Below the pieces are notes generated by a model. That model worked only from the letters and a program-made list of their open reading frames with translations. It did no database searches and was not told where the DNA came from. This document shows positions 52,358 to 61,572 of a DNA stretch of 64,000 nt, piece by piece. Position 1 is the stretch's first letter. Each line of letters opens with the position of its first letter. The DNA comes from Flavobacterium hibernum (GTDB lineage: Bacteria; Bacteroidota; Bacteroidia; Flavobacteriales; Flavobacteriaceae). The DNA lies in NCBI RefSeq assembly GCF_000832125.1, contig NZ_JPRK01000018.1, forward strand, positions 1 to 64,000. Direction: 5' to 3'. Both the position numbers and the translations under genes were made by a program.

Positions 52358-53533
52358 TTAATGATGATCGTGCTCTTCAACAGCCTGACCAATAAATAAT
52401 GCTGAAAGCAATGTAAATACATACGCTTGCAATGCAGCAACCAATAATTCTAATACGCTCATGAACAATACGAATGCTCCCGCAACTGGTCCAACAGCAA
52501 TACTTTTGAAAATGAAAATCAAAGAAACTAAACTCAAAATGATAATGTGACCAGCAGTAATGTTTGCGAACAAACGAATCATTAATGCAAATGGCTTAGT
52601 TAACATTCCGATAATTTCCACAGGAATCATAATTGGAGCCAACCATACAGGAACTCCTGGTGTGTTGAAAATATGTCCCCAGTAAGATTTGTTTCCGCTT
52701 AAAGTTGTAACGATGAAAGTAATAAATGCCATTACGAATGTAAAGTATATATTTCCTGTTAAGTTAGAACTGAATGGGAAGAATGGAATTAAACCGATAA
52801 GGTTGTTAATCCAAATAAAGAAAAAGATAGTTAAAAGGTATGGCATATATTTACCAGCTTTTTTCGTTCCAATATTTGGAACAGCAATCTCATCTCTAAC
52901 ATAAGTAACTAGTGGCTCTAAAAAACCAGCTAATCCTGTTGGTGCATTTGGATTTTTCTTGTATGATCTTGCTACAGCAAAAAATAAGAAAAACAAAATA
53001 ATCGCCGACATTAACATTGAGAAAACATTTTTAGTGATTGAAAAATCTAAAGGTCTTGCATCAAAAGCAAAAGCTCCAGTATTTTTTTGATCAGCCGTCA
53101 TTGTTTCAAATTTGTCAGCATAAAAAATAATTTCTTTATAACGAACTAATTTCTGTCCATTAATATCAACTACGTGCTCACCTGAATTATCGTGGTGAAA
53201 TTTTGAAGATGAAAAAATTTCCAATCCATTATTTGTCCACAAAATAACAGGTAGACTAAAAGAAATAGGATGACCATCCCAATCAGCGATATGAAAATCA
53301 TGTGAATCTCCAATGTGTGAATTAATCAATTCACTTGCGTTGAATTCTTCTTCGATCTTGTGACCAACGGTTTCACCGTGATTACTTGCTTCTGCATGAC
53401 TTACCTCTGTTGTTTCAACAGTTTCGTGATTAACCGAAACACTATCAACAGGAGTTGATGCGAAATTTATCGACGAAGTAAATGCTAATAAGGTAACTAA
53501 TAAGTACTGGACTGGTTTATTTGAAATTATCAT
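52358..53533 (-). CDS. atpB: ATP synthase a subunit with long N-terminal extension
   Basis: The 391-residue FO a subunit is about 130 residues longer than the E. coli protein. The extra N-terminal part has a signal-like peptide (residues about 1-25), then a His-rich soluble segment (HAEASNHGETVGHK, HDFHIADWDGH). Five TMs follow, with the channel Arg in MLTKPFALMIRLFANITAGHIIIL. This extension is usual in Bacteroidota. It heads atpB-E-F-H and has a -7 element 43 bases upstream. Confidence 0.95.
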   Translation of the reverse strand: MIISNKPVQYLLVTLLAFTSSINFASTPVDSVSVNHETVETTEVSHAEASNHGETVGHKIEEEFNASELINSHIGDSHDFHIADWDGHPISFSLPVILWTNNGLEIFSSSKFHHDNSGEHVVDINGQKLVRYKEIIFYADKFETMTADQKNTGAFAFDARPLDFSITKNVFSMLMSAIILFFLFFAVARSYKKNPNAPTGLAGFLEPLVTYVRDEIAVPNIGTKKAGKYMPYLLTIFFFIWINNLIGLIPFFPFSSNLTGNIYFTFVMAFITFIVTTLSGNKSYWGHIFNTPGVPVWLAPIMIPVEIIGMLTKPFALMIRLFANITAGHIIILSLVSLIFIFKSIAVGPVAGAFVLFMSVLELLVAALQAYVFTLLSALFIGQAVEEHDHH

Positions 53534-53575
53534 TATTAAATCTGTATGTAAATTTTAGGTTCCAAAAATTTTTTG

Positions 53576-53583
53576 CAAAGGTA
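53576..53583 (-). promoter_or_regulatory. Predicted -7 element for the atpB operon
   Basis: On the - strand this is TACCTTTG, matching TAnnTTTG, 43 bases before the atpB ATG. No TTG at the -33 position is evident. It may start the F1FO operon separately from the AtpZ-bactofilin genes. Confidence 0.5.
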
Positions 53584-53668
53584 CATTTAAAATTGAAAAT
53601 TGAAAATTTATGACTGTAATTTTTAATATTTACCTTTTATTAGACTAAACTTACTGCTAATAAAGCAA

Positions 53669-54052
53669 TTAACGTCTATTTATTAGTCGGATTGTGAAAT
53701 ACGTTTCGAAAAGTAAAAATAAAAAATAAGGGATAAAAAATGTACTTAAGTCAATTATTGGATCTTTGACCTTCCCTTTTATTAGTGGAATTAGAAAAAT
53801 AATAGCCAACATCATTCTGAAAAAGCTGGCACCCAAAAAGGCAAACCCTGTGTATGTATCGAAATTTTTATTTACAAAAATTAAAAATAGATACACTAAA
53901 AAAGTAGCAACAATATTAAAAGTATAAATGCTCCATGCGGAGTAAAAAAAGACTAATTTGTCTGACAATGCTTGCATCGCAAAATATTGCGCAACAAATA
54001 ATACAACTGAAAAGGGGATAAAATACTTTAGAAAATCGAGAGTTTTGTTCAT
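53669..54052 (-). CDS. Four-TM membrane protein at the head of the atp region
   Basis: The 127-residue protein has four predicted TM helices (about residues 8-28, 40-62, 70-92, 100-120) and no catalytic motif. It lies between AtpZ and atpB, the place usually taken by AtpI-type assembly factors, and it overlaps AtpZ by one base. It may aid FO assembly. The role is inferred from order and topology. Confidence 0.75.
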   Translation of the reverse strand: MNKTLDFLKYFIPFSVVLFVAQYFAMQALSDKLVFFYSAWSIYTFNIVATFLVYLFLIFVNKNFDTYTGFAFLGASFFRMMLAIIFLIPLIKGKVKDPIIDLSTFFIPYFLFLLFETYFTIRLINRR

Positions 54053-54273
54053 TATTTATTTAAATTTTTAACCTGTCTTATTACATTATAAAGTGCTAAA
54101 AAAACAGAGAACAAAGATAGAATTATTGTCCATAACGAACCTCCATTTGAATATTTTTTGTCTAACCATGTACCTAAATAAGAAAACAAAAAAATAATAA
54201 CTCCCATTTGAATCGGAATATTAATTAATGCCAGCCATTTATTATTGGATTTATTATTCGGTTCCTTTTCCAT
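54052..54273 (-). CDS. AtpZ/AtpI-family small membrane protein
   Basis: The 73-residue protein has two TM helices (about residues 14-35 and 44-64) and the AtpZ-type pattern GVIIFLFSYLGTWLDKKYSN. AtpZ/AtpI proteins assist c-ring assembly and may bind magnesium. It overlaps the bactofilin gene upstream by 20 bases and the next gene by one base, so it is translated with them. Confidence 0.85.
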   Translation of the reverse strand: MEKEPNNKSNNKWLALINIPIQMGVIIFLFSYLGTWLDKKYSNGGSLWTIILSLFSVFLALYNVIRQVKNLNK

Positions 54274-54649
54274 CTTTTAGCGTTACTTCTTTAGTATTAG
54301 TTATCATAGTACAAGTCGCAGTAAACTCAGCTCCTGGTTCTATTGACAGTTTTCCAACTGCAACTTCTCCATGAATCTGTGCCGATGCTTTTATATTTAA
54401 AACTTCTAAAACTTTAATTTTTCCCTTAAACTCTCCTTCAATATCTGCATTATTACAAACAATCTCACCTTTTACTATGCCAGATGGGCCTATAACTAAT
54501 TTTCCCTGCGAAGTAAAGTTTCCAATTAATTCGCCGTCCAGTCTAAAATCGGCTTTTGATACAATATCACCTATAATAGATGTTCCTTCAACAATTCTAT
54601 TTGTTTTTCCTAAAAGTTCTGTTCCGTTTTTTTTAACTTTATCAAACAT
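54254..54649 (-). CDS. Bactofilin (polymer-forming cytoskeletal protein)
   Basis: The 131-residue protein is a bactofilin: an N-terminal leader, then a right-handed beta helix (SIIGDIVSKADFRLDGELIGNF, SQGKLVIGPSGIVKGEIVCN, KVLEVLNIKASAQIHGEVAVG). It forms nucleotide-free filaments under the membrane and shapes or scaffolds the envelope. It lies 2 bases after sprE and overlaps AtpZ. Confidence 0.93.
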   Translation of the reverse strand: MFDKVKKNGTELLGKTNRIVEGTSIIGDIVSKADFRLDGELIGNFTSQGKLVIGPSGIVKGEIVCNNADIEGEFKGKIKVLEVLNIKASAQIHGEVAVGKLSIEPGAEFTATCTMITNTKEVTLKDGKGTE

Positions 54650-54651
54650 GA

Positions 54652-57267
54652 TTATGGGGTTTTGGGTGCTAAATAAGCTTCCAGATTTTTTTTGATTTGG
54701 ATTACTGAGTAATTATCACTTGAAATAATAATTGCGGGATGTGAAATTTTATATTTTTTATCGTCTCTTAAGACTCCAGAAACATCTTTTGCATATGCCT
54801 CTGATTTTAATCCATGAATAACTACAAAGCTTTCTGTTTGATTGTACTTATCTAAAGAAGTTGTAAGTCTTTCGAAATTTTCAACTGATAAAAACTTCTT
54901 AATTGCTTCTTCTATTTGTTTCGCTGTTTTGGTATCATCTTTTGAAATTGCATAAATGATTTTCCAATTTTTACTATCAACTGCTGTAAAATCAAGCTTT
55001 TCTAAACTTGGAATTTGTTTTTCTAAAATTTCCCGAGCATTTTTACCTTCATCACTATTAGGATAATTATCTGCAACTGATTCTAGCCCTTTTTTGTAAG
55101 CTGCCAAACCATTTACTTTTCCTAATGTGTTTGCTTTTAACAATTCATACTTAGAAATAATTTCATCCCCAGAATATTGATTGATTAAATTGTCAATATT
55201 ACTTAACACAAGGTCAAACTGTCCCTTCTGATACAATTTATACCATTTTTGATACTCTTTATCGGGCGATGCTAAATCATCTGAATTCGTATTATTCAAA
55301 ATTTGAGCATATCTCGAATTCGGATATTTTGTAGTAATATCAAACTTAACAGATTCAGCTTTTGCCGGATTTGTAATTTGATAAATTTTATACAAATTGT
55401 ACATCGATGGTAGAATAAATTTTTCTTCTGGATTATTTTTTAACAACTGTTCCAGTTTAGCACTTGCCAAATTATACTCTTTAAATTTTTCTTTATAAAT
55501 AAGTCCTAATTGATAATAGGCAAAATTACGTTCTTTACCTATACTATCCATTGCAGATTGGGTTGTTGGGAGTTGCTTTTCATAAAAAGCAGTTGTGTAT
55601 TTTTCAATAACCACAGTATCTTTTAATGCGTTGGCCGCATCCTGACTATTAATTATGCTGTCATTAATCATTGCTGCATTATTGGCTGATTTTACTGCTG
55701 CCAATCGCCAATTGCCAACTAAAGTTCTGTTACCCCACGTTTTTCTAAACTGTAGTTTTCCGTAAGCAACTGTTGTTGGATTATAAAAGTAAAAAGTACT
55801 TGCTGGCTCATTTCCTGACGGAGGACTAAGTGGTCCCATATTAGGATCTGCTTTTCCAAGTGATTGTGGGTTTATTGCCGTTGGACCGTTATTACTATTT
55901 GTATTTCGATCTATATTTGCTAATTTCTCTTTTTCTTTTTCTTCGAGAATACGTTTTGCTTCATCTTTCTTTTTAAGTTCGGCTATATAATTTTCGAAAT
56001 AAATTTTTCTGTCAGCATCAGGCAAATCATGAACTTTAATTATACTATCGTTACGTTTTGCAATTCCTTCATATTTAATTACATCATCTAAGTTTTTTCT
56101 GTTTTTTTGAATTACAGCGTACTCTCTCGTTTTAGGATTTAATTTTACTAATGTACTGTCATAATATTTGGCAGCCATTGTATAATCTGTATTTCTAAAA
56201 TACATATTTCCAATGTTTCGATAAGTTGACGCAATTAAATATGGGTCTTTAGGCTTTCTTGCCAATGATTTGTTATAGAAAAATAAAGCATCGTCTTTTT
56301 GTTTGTATTTATCAAAAAAGACACCCATTTCATAAAACACTATGTCGTAATACGGTCTGTTTTCGCGATCAGCAACTAACTTATTATAGGTTTCGATAAA
56401 TAAATCCTGATTACCGTTTTGATAATCAAACATCTCAGCTTTTTTAGCATAGGCATGCATCATATATTTACGATCGGCTTTACGATTCATGGCAATCACT
56501 CCGTCGTAAAAGTAATTTGCACTGTCCTTTTTTTCTGCCTCTTGATACATTTGACCCAAGATAAAACGGTAACGCGCTCGATCTTCGTTTATTTTGGTAA
56601 ATTTTTCAGCAATTCTAAGTTTAGCAACGGCGCTATCTTTTTGTTGCAGATTTAAAAAAGCTTCTGCCAATAAAGCATTTGCATCAGAAAAAGTCTGTTT
56701 ATCTAAATCGGTATTCTTTAATAAGAGTTTAATATTTTTTAAAGCAATAGCGTCATTTCCTAAACGCATATTGGTTTTTTCGCGCCAAATTTTTGCGGTA
56801 TAAATATTACTGCTGTTTGGGTATTTGTAAAGAATATAATTGAATGCTTCTAAAGCTGGAATAAAACGCTGATCGTAATATCTTGCTTTACCAAGCATTA
56901 AATAAGCTTCATCAATTTGAGAATTTCGTTCTCTACCTCCAATATTCATTGAATGCTTTTGAATGGCTTTTGTTGCTTTAGTTTCGGCCTTTTCAAAATC
57001 TGGATTCTTTGCTTTTTCATCTCCCGAAAAATTTTCGTCGATTTGCATTTTTTCTATGGGCAAAATCTTCCAGAAATTATCCTGATTATTTGCCTGGATA
57101 GATTTTAGTCCTTTATCAAGACCAATTCCTCCATTGTACAAAATGTTATATTTCGTACTCAAAGCATGAGAATTTCTAGCCAGAAAAGTGTTTTTTTTGG
57201 TAGAACATGCTATCAAAAAAAACAAAAAAACAAGACAAAAACTGTATTTCAGAGTATTCTTTTTCAA
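54652..57267 (-). CDS. sprE: SprE/PorW-like type IX secretion and gliding motility lipoprotein
   Basis: The 871-residue lipoprotein has lipobox IACS near residue 20 and many TPR units (AYLMLGKARYYDQRFIPALEAFN, ANALLAEAFLNLQQKDSAVAKLR, YYDIVFYEMGVFFDKYKQKD), with a Lys/Glu-rich linker (about 420-480). The N-terminal STKKNTFLARNSHALSTKYN and the length match SprE/PorW, needed for type IX secretion and gliding. It is the first gene of a - strand run with bactofilin and AtpZ. Confidence 0.88.
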   Translation of the reverse strand: MKKNTLKYSFCLVFLFFLIACSTKKNTFLARNSHALSTKYNILYNGGIGLDKGLKSIQANNQDNFWKILPIEKMQIDENFSGDEKAKNPDFEKAETKATKAIQKHSMNIGGRERNSQIDEAYLMLGKARYYDQRFIPALEAFNYILYKYPNSSNIYTAKIWREKTNMRLGNDAIALKNIKLLLKNTDLDKQTFSDANALLAEAFLNLQQKDSAVAKLRIAEKFTKINEDRARYRFILGQMYQEAEKKDSANYFYDGVIAMNRKADRKYMMHAYAKKAEMFDYQNGNQDLFIETYNKLVADRENRPYYDIVFYEMGVFFDKYKQKDDALFFYNKSLARKPKDPYLIASTYRNIGNMYFRNTDYTMAAKYYDSTLVKLNPKTREYAVIQKNRKNLDDVIKYEGIAKRNDSIIKVHDLPDADRKIYFENYIAELKKKDEAKRILEEKEKEKLANIDRNTNSNNGPTAINPQSLGKADPNMGPLSPPSGNEPASTFYFYNPTTVAYGKLQFRKTWGNRTLVGNWRLAAVKSANNAAMINDSIINSQDAANALKDTVVIEKYTTAFYEKQLPTTQSAMDSIGKERNFAYYQLGLIYKEKFKEYNLASAKLEQLLKNNPEEKFILPSMYNLYKIYQITNPAKAESVKFDITTKYPNSRYAQILNNTNSDDLASPDKEYQKWYKLYQKGQFDLVLSNIDNLINQYSGDEIISKYELLKANTLGKVNGLAAYKKGLESVADNYPNSDEGKNAREILEKQIPSLEKLDFTAVDSKNWKIIYAISKDDTKTAKQIEEAIKKFLSVENFERLTTSLDKYNQTESFVVIHGLKSEAYAKDVSGVLRDDKKYKISHPAIIISSDNYSVIQIKKNLEAYLAPKTP

Positions 57268-57355
57268 TTGAAAAGATTTTAAATCAATTAACTTCTAAAA
57301 AGGATTTTTAGTATAATGACTTGTAAAAATACGCTTCTTTTTGATATATGGAAAT

Positions 57356-58051
57356 TTATACTGCAAAAAACAATTCTAGTTCTTGTAAGGTTTCTCTTGA
57401 AGTTTGAATATCTTTTACTATTTCACCTTTATTAAGAGCAACGATTCGATCGCAAACCTCTACTGTATGCTGCAAATCATGACTGGAAACCAGTACCGTA
57501 ACGTTTGGATTATCTGCTAAATCTTTGATGATTTTTTTTAATCGGCTAACTGTTGTGGGATCTAAATTTGCAAACGGTTCATCAAGAATTACAACTTCTG
57601 GATTTCCTATAAGTGTGGCAATAATCCCCACTTTTTTCTGATTTCCTTTAGACAAATCACGCAAGTATTTTTTATTGTTTAAAATTTCTCCATTAAAAAA
57701 TTCTTCATGTTGCGCTAATAGCGCATCAATATCTGCTTTGTTTTGATGGCGTAAATCTCCAATAAAATAAAAATATTCTTCGGGAGTTAAATAACCTATC
57801 AGGAAACTTTCATCAAGAAATGAACCTGTAAAAGATTTCCAATTTTCGTTTGTATTAACCTGAATATCATTGTTTATTATATTTCCGGTAGATGGCTGAA
57901 TTAAATCTAACAGCAAACTGAAAAATGTAGTTTTTCCCGCACCATTATTTCCCACTAATCCAAAACTTTGTCCTTTTGGAATTTCAAGATTATTAATATT
58001 TAATACTGTTGTTCCGTTATATTTTTTTGAAAGTTGATTTACTTGTATCAT
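57356..58051 (-). CDS. ABC transporter ATP-binding protein
   Basis: The 231-residue ATPase has Walker A VGNNGAGKTTFF, signature LSKGNQKKVG (LSKGN replaces LSGGQ), Walker B VVILDEPFANL and the switch His in SSHDLQH. It follows the large membrane gene by about 100 bases on the same strand, so the two probably form one exporter. The substrate is unknown. Confidence 0.9.
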   Translation of the reverse strand: MIQVNQLSKKYNGTTVLNINNLEIPKGQSFGLVGNNGAGKTTFFSLLLDLIQPSTGNIINNDIQVNTNENWKSFTGSFLDESFLIGYLTPEEYFYFIGDLRHQNKADIDALLAQHEEFFNGEILNNKKYLRDLSKGNQKKVGIIATLIGNPEVVILDEPFANLDPTTVSRLKKIIKDLADNPNVTVLVSSHDLQHTVEVCDRIVALNKGEIVKDIQTSRETLQELELFFAV

Positions 58052-58152
58052 TTTTTAAATGTTTAATTGTTGATTTGGTTAATCGTTAATTTGATTGATT
58101 TTCAATTATTATGAGATTAATTATCTCATTTTCAAATTGCCACATTCTCTAA

Positions 58153-59613
58153 TTAATTCTTTTGTTTATAAGCACTTATCGTACTGTATTTTTCGATTTT
58201 ATATCTTTTTTCGATTAAAGAAAAAACCTTGTCTTTAAAAATAAATCCTAAAACTCCTGCACCAGCCACTAGTATTAATCCAAGAGTTTTATCACCTAAA
58301 TAAAGTCCTAATCCATATAATGCCAATGGTAACAATATTTTGGGCAAGGATAACAACATCGTATTCACATTAAAAGCTTTTTTGTCTCCAAATGCCCCTC
58401 CTGCAGAACTTAAATCAATTGGTGTTTTTGTAAATGCACCACCTAAAAGTACTAAGTGAGAGTTTACTCCAATGTTATAAATCGCTCCTACTACGATAGT
58501 TAAATAAATTTCCCATCCATAAAAAAGGTAAAAAGAGGCAATAATTGTCGAAACGAAAGTAGCAATAACAATTAACCACCATTTTGCAGTAATATAACCA
58601 CGATAAGGAATATTTTGCGTCATCATTAATTGATAATAAGAACTATCCCAACTTGGTACAAACTGTCCGAAGACAAATAAGAATCCCCCAGAAACAAATA
58701 TTCCGGCAAAAATGTGCATTACTACTGGTTGATGAGAATTTCCAAAAAAGATCAATCCGTAGAACAAGAAGAAAAAGCTCATTATGATAGTTGTCTTCGA
58801 TCTTTTATTTCTCTTAATCAATTTAATGTCATTCTTTAGAAACGTTCCTAAAGTTCCAAACTGATTTAACCATGAAAGATTTTCTGTTGTTGCAATGTCT
58901 TCTTTTTTCGAAAGTCCAGCATCTAAAAATAAATTACTCTTAAAGTACTTAAATGTAAATAAATATAGACCCACTAATCCTAAAACAGGAATTAAAAACA
59001 GTCCTTCTATATCATAAAATCCTTGAAAAAATGGCGTTGTAAAAACAGTAATATCAAATAATTTATAATATTGAGCGGCAGCAAAAGCCAATGCAATTCC
59101 AACAAAAACAACAAACAATTTATCGATATTACTTAAAATAATATTTAAAAAATTATTGATATAAATTAAAGAGAAAACAGCAATGAGCCAAAAAACAATT
59201 CCCACAACATCATATCCTTCTAATATTAATACTATAGAAAATGGAATAAAAAAAAGTCCGTGAACCCAGTTAAAAAAAGACAACGCAGTTTTACCTAACG
59301 AAAAATGAACAATTGTTGGTTTTTTAAATGGTAAAATTAAAAGTGGCTTGATATTTAGAACCGGTATAGCCTGCATTAACAGTCTAATAACCAAATCGAA
59401 TAAAAAATAATAAATCAAAAATTTATTGATCGTCACTAATGGTTCCAGATTCATTTTTTTTAGGAAGTAAAAGGCTCCTACTCCAGCTCCAATAAAAATT
59501 ATGGAAAAATATACCATAAAAAAACCAATTAAAACTTTCATCGCCATGCTTGCGCCAAACGATGCAGATCTTGAAAAGGCTTTCCATTCTAGGTAAATAA
59601 ACTTTTTAATCAT
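58153..59613 (-). CDS. ABC-type membrane protein (DUF5687-like)
   Basis: The 486-residue protein has about 12 TM segments and N-terminal YLEWKAFSRSASFGASM, typical of the large DUF5687 permeases paired with small ATPases in Flavobacteria. The cytoplasmic region mid-protein (LGTFLKNDIKLIKRNKRSK) carries basic residues. It is transcribed first, before the ATPase, with a -7 element at 59648-59655. Confidence 0.85.
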   Translation of the reverse strand: MIKKFIYLEWKAFSRSASFGASMAMKVLIGFFMVYFSIIFIGAGVGAFYFLKKMNLEPLVTINKFLIYYFLFDLVIRLLMQAIPVLNIKPLLILPFKKPTIVHFSLGKTALSFFNWVHGLFFIPFSIVLILEGYDVVGIVFWLIAVFSLIYINNFLNIILSNIDKLFVVFVGIALAFAAAQYYKLFDITVFTTPFFQGFYDIEGLFLIPVLGLVGLYLFTFKYFKSNLFLDAGLSKKEDIATTENLSWLNQFGTLGTFLKNDIKLIKRNKRSKTTIIMSFFFLFYGLIFFGNSHQPVVMHIFAGIFVSGGFLFVFGQFVPSWDSSYYQLMMTQNIPYRGYITAKWWLIVIATFVSTIIASFYLFYGWEIYLTIVVGAIYNIGVNSHLVLLGGAFTKTPIDLSSAGGAFGDKKAFNVNTMLLSLPKILLPLALYGLGLYLGDKTLGLILVAGAGVLGFIFKDKVFSLIEKRYKIEKYSTISAYKQKN

Positions 59614-59647
59614 GGTTATTTTGGTTTTGAGTTTTGTAGTAAGAGAT

Positions 59648-59655
59648 CAAATGTA
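59648..59655 (-). promoter_or_regulatory. Predicted -7 element for the DUF5687 gene
   Basis: On the - strand this is TACATTTG (TAnnTTTG), 34 bases before the ATG at 59613. No matched -33 box was seen. Confidence 0.45.
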
Positions 59656-59718
59656 AGAAAACGTTACAAAAAAAGTTAAAAAAAATAACTTAGTGCTTCT
59701 CAATTAGCTGTCGTTTGC

Positions 59719-59726
59719 TACTTTTG
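59719..59726 (+). promoter_or_regulatory. Predicted -7 element for the PaaE-like reductase
   Basis: TACTTTTG (TAnnTTTG) lies 16 bases before the ATG at 59743. It faces away from the DUF5687 promoter, so the pair forms a divergent promoter region. Confidence 0.6.
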
Positions 59727-59742
59727 CATAAAATATACAATC

Positions 59743-60795
59743 ATGCCTTCATTCTTAAAACTAATAATTAAAGAGGTAAAACGTGAAACGACTGATGCTG
59801 TTTCTATACTTTTTAATGTTCCTGAAGAACTAAAACCAGATTACAAATTTATAGCTGGACAATACATAAATCTAAAATTAACACTTGATAATCAAGAGAT
59901 TCGTCGTGCTTATTCGATATGTTCAGCACCAGAAAGCGGTGAATTGCGTATTGCTGTAAAAGCTGTAAAAAACGGTTTGTTTTCTCAATTTGCAAATACT
60001 AAACTTAAAGCAGGCGATGTTCTTGAAGTAGGTCATCCAGAAGGAAAATTTACTTTTGAGCCAGATCCTGAAAGACAAAAAAACTATGCAGCTTTTGTTG
60101 CCGGAAGTGGTATTACTCCAGTATTGTCTATCATAAAATCTGTTTTAAAAAGCGAACCAAAAAGCTCATTTGTATTGGTTTACGGAAATAAAACACCAGA
60201 AGAAACTATTTTCTATCAAGAATTACACGATTTGCAATTGCAATATGTGGGTCGTTTCTTTGTTCATTATGTTTTTAGTCAGGCTAAAGCCGAAAATGCT
60301 TTGTTTGGAAGAATCGAGAAATCGGCAGTTAATTTTGTTTTGAATAACAAACACAAAGAAATGCAGTTTGACAAGTTTTTCTTGTGTGGACCAGAAGAAA
60401 TGATCAATACTGTTTCTAATGTTTTGAAAGAGAAAAATGTAAAAGAATCTGCTATTAAATTTGAACTTTTTACTTCTTCAACTCAAGAGCATGAAATAAA
60501 AACTTCATTAGAAGGGCATACAAAAATTACTGTTTTAGTTGATGATGACGAAGTTTCATTTGAAATGTCTCAAAAACAAACCATTCTTGATGCGGCTTTA
60601 AAACAAGGAATTGACGCTCCATATTCTTGCCAAGGCGGAATTTGCAGCAGTTGTTTAGCACGCGTTACAAGTGGTAGTGCAGAAATGACTAAAAACTCTA
60701 TTTTGACTGATAAAGAAATTGCTTCAGGTTTAATTTTAACCTGTCAAGCACATCCAACATCAGAGTCTATTTATGTAGATTATGATGATGTTTAG
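59743..60795 (+). CDS. PaaE-like ferredoxin/flavin oxidoreductase
   Basis: The 350-residue protein has three parts. An FAD-binding barrel (RRAYSICSAPESGELRIAVK) and an NAD-binding domain (AAFVAGSGITPVLSIIK and FLCGPEEMINT) are followed by a C-terminal plant-type 2Fe-2S domain with CQGGICSSCLARV plus a distal LTCQ. It transfers electrons from NADPH through FAD to the iron-sulphur cluster, as in phenylacetyl-CoA epoxidase reductase. No oxygenase partner is adjacent, so the acceptor is unknown. Confidence 0.93.
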   Translation: MPSFLKLIIKEVKRETTDAVSILFNVPEELKPDYKFIAGQYINLKLTLDNQEIRRAYSICSAPESGELRIAVKAVKNGLFSQFANTKLKAGDVLEVGHPEGKFTFEPDPERQKNYAAFVAGSGITPVLSIIKSVLKSEPKSSFVLVYGNKTPEETIFYQELHDLQLQYVGRFFVHYVFSQAKAENALFGRIEKSAVNFVLNNKHKEMQFDKFFLCGPEEMINTVSNVLKEKNVKESAIKFELFTSSTQEHEIKTSLEGHTKITVLVDDDEVSFEMSQKQTILDAALKQGIDAPYSCQGGICSSCLARVTSGSAEMTKNSILTDKEIASGLILTCQAHPTSESIYVDYDDV

Positions 60796-61158
60796 ACGTT
60801 AAATTTTCAATCCCGAAGCCTCGGATAAAATTCCAAATTCCAATTTTAAAGTTGGAATTTGGAATTTTTTTTGTCTTATAATTATTAACAAGATTTATCA
60901 AGATTTAAAACTTTGACAATTTGGTTATGAAGACCAAATTATGATGCCACAATTTCGAACCTAAAAACTTACATTTTTACCAGATGTTGATAAATGAAAA
61001 TTTGGTTATAATTTAGATTACAATAAAAACAAATTTTTATTAAAATATTGTCAAATTTTCATTATTTTAGTGGTGTAAATACGGTAATCGCAATCTTGTT
61101 CCTTTTGAGAATTGTAGAGCTACATCAAATTTGTCAACACGTTTAAATATTAAATATT
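60796..61158 (+). other. Intergenic region: terminator, hairpin, no gene
   Basis: The 363-base gap contains the terminator at 60827-60872 and a small hairpin (AATTTGGT/ACCAAATT at 60918-60940). Beyond this no gene, repeat or exact promoter element was found before the small membrane protein gene at 61159. Confidence 0.6.
60827..60872 (+). terminator. Terminator after the PaaE-like gene
   Basis: The arms AAAATTCCAAATTCCAA and TTGGAATTTGGAATTTT at 60827-60843 and 60852-60868 are perfect complements with an 8-base loop, followed by T to 60872. Confidence 0.88.
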
Positions 61159-61572
61159 ATGACAATGCATCACTTTCTTCGTTTATCATTTATAGTACTT
61201 TTTGTAATAACAGCCTTATTTTGTGTCTATTTTATAATTAAAAAGCAACGAAATAAAAAAGGTCCAAAATTACTAACCCAAGAAAAGTATAACTCAACAA
61301 TGCTTGGGAAAATGACTGAAATAACAACTTCTGACAAAAACATCTTTAATTTTTGGCCTTATATAAGCAAATTAAAAGCTGCTAAAGTAATATCGAACAA
61401 AATTAAAGAGTCACAATTAGTGCACAAAATCTACAGAAATTCAACTGACGATTTTGAACACATTTTGTTGTCTACAGAAAAAGAAAATCATTTTGTTGTG
61501 ATTGTTGCTAATAGAAACAAAAAGAAAACAATTGGCTATTACATCCAAGATTTAGATGGATTATATGCTTGA
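61159..61572 (+). CDS. Small single-TM protein of unknown function
   Basis: The 137-residue protein has one N-terminal TM (about residues 7-28, RLSFIVLFVITALFCVYFII) and a soluble domain with NSTDDFEHILLSTEKENHFVVIV. I recognise no family. The gene overlaps the 3' end of the glycosyltransferase gene on the other strand by 12 bp. Confidence 0.65.
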   Translation: MTMHHFLRLSFIVLFVITALFCVYFIIKKQRNKKGPKLLTQEKYNSTMLGKMTEITTSDKNIFNFWPYISKLKAAKVISNKIKESQLVHKIYRNSTDDFEHILLSTEKENHFVVIVANRNKKKTIGYYIQDLDGLYA

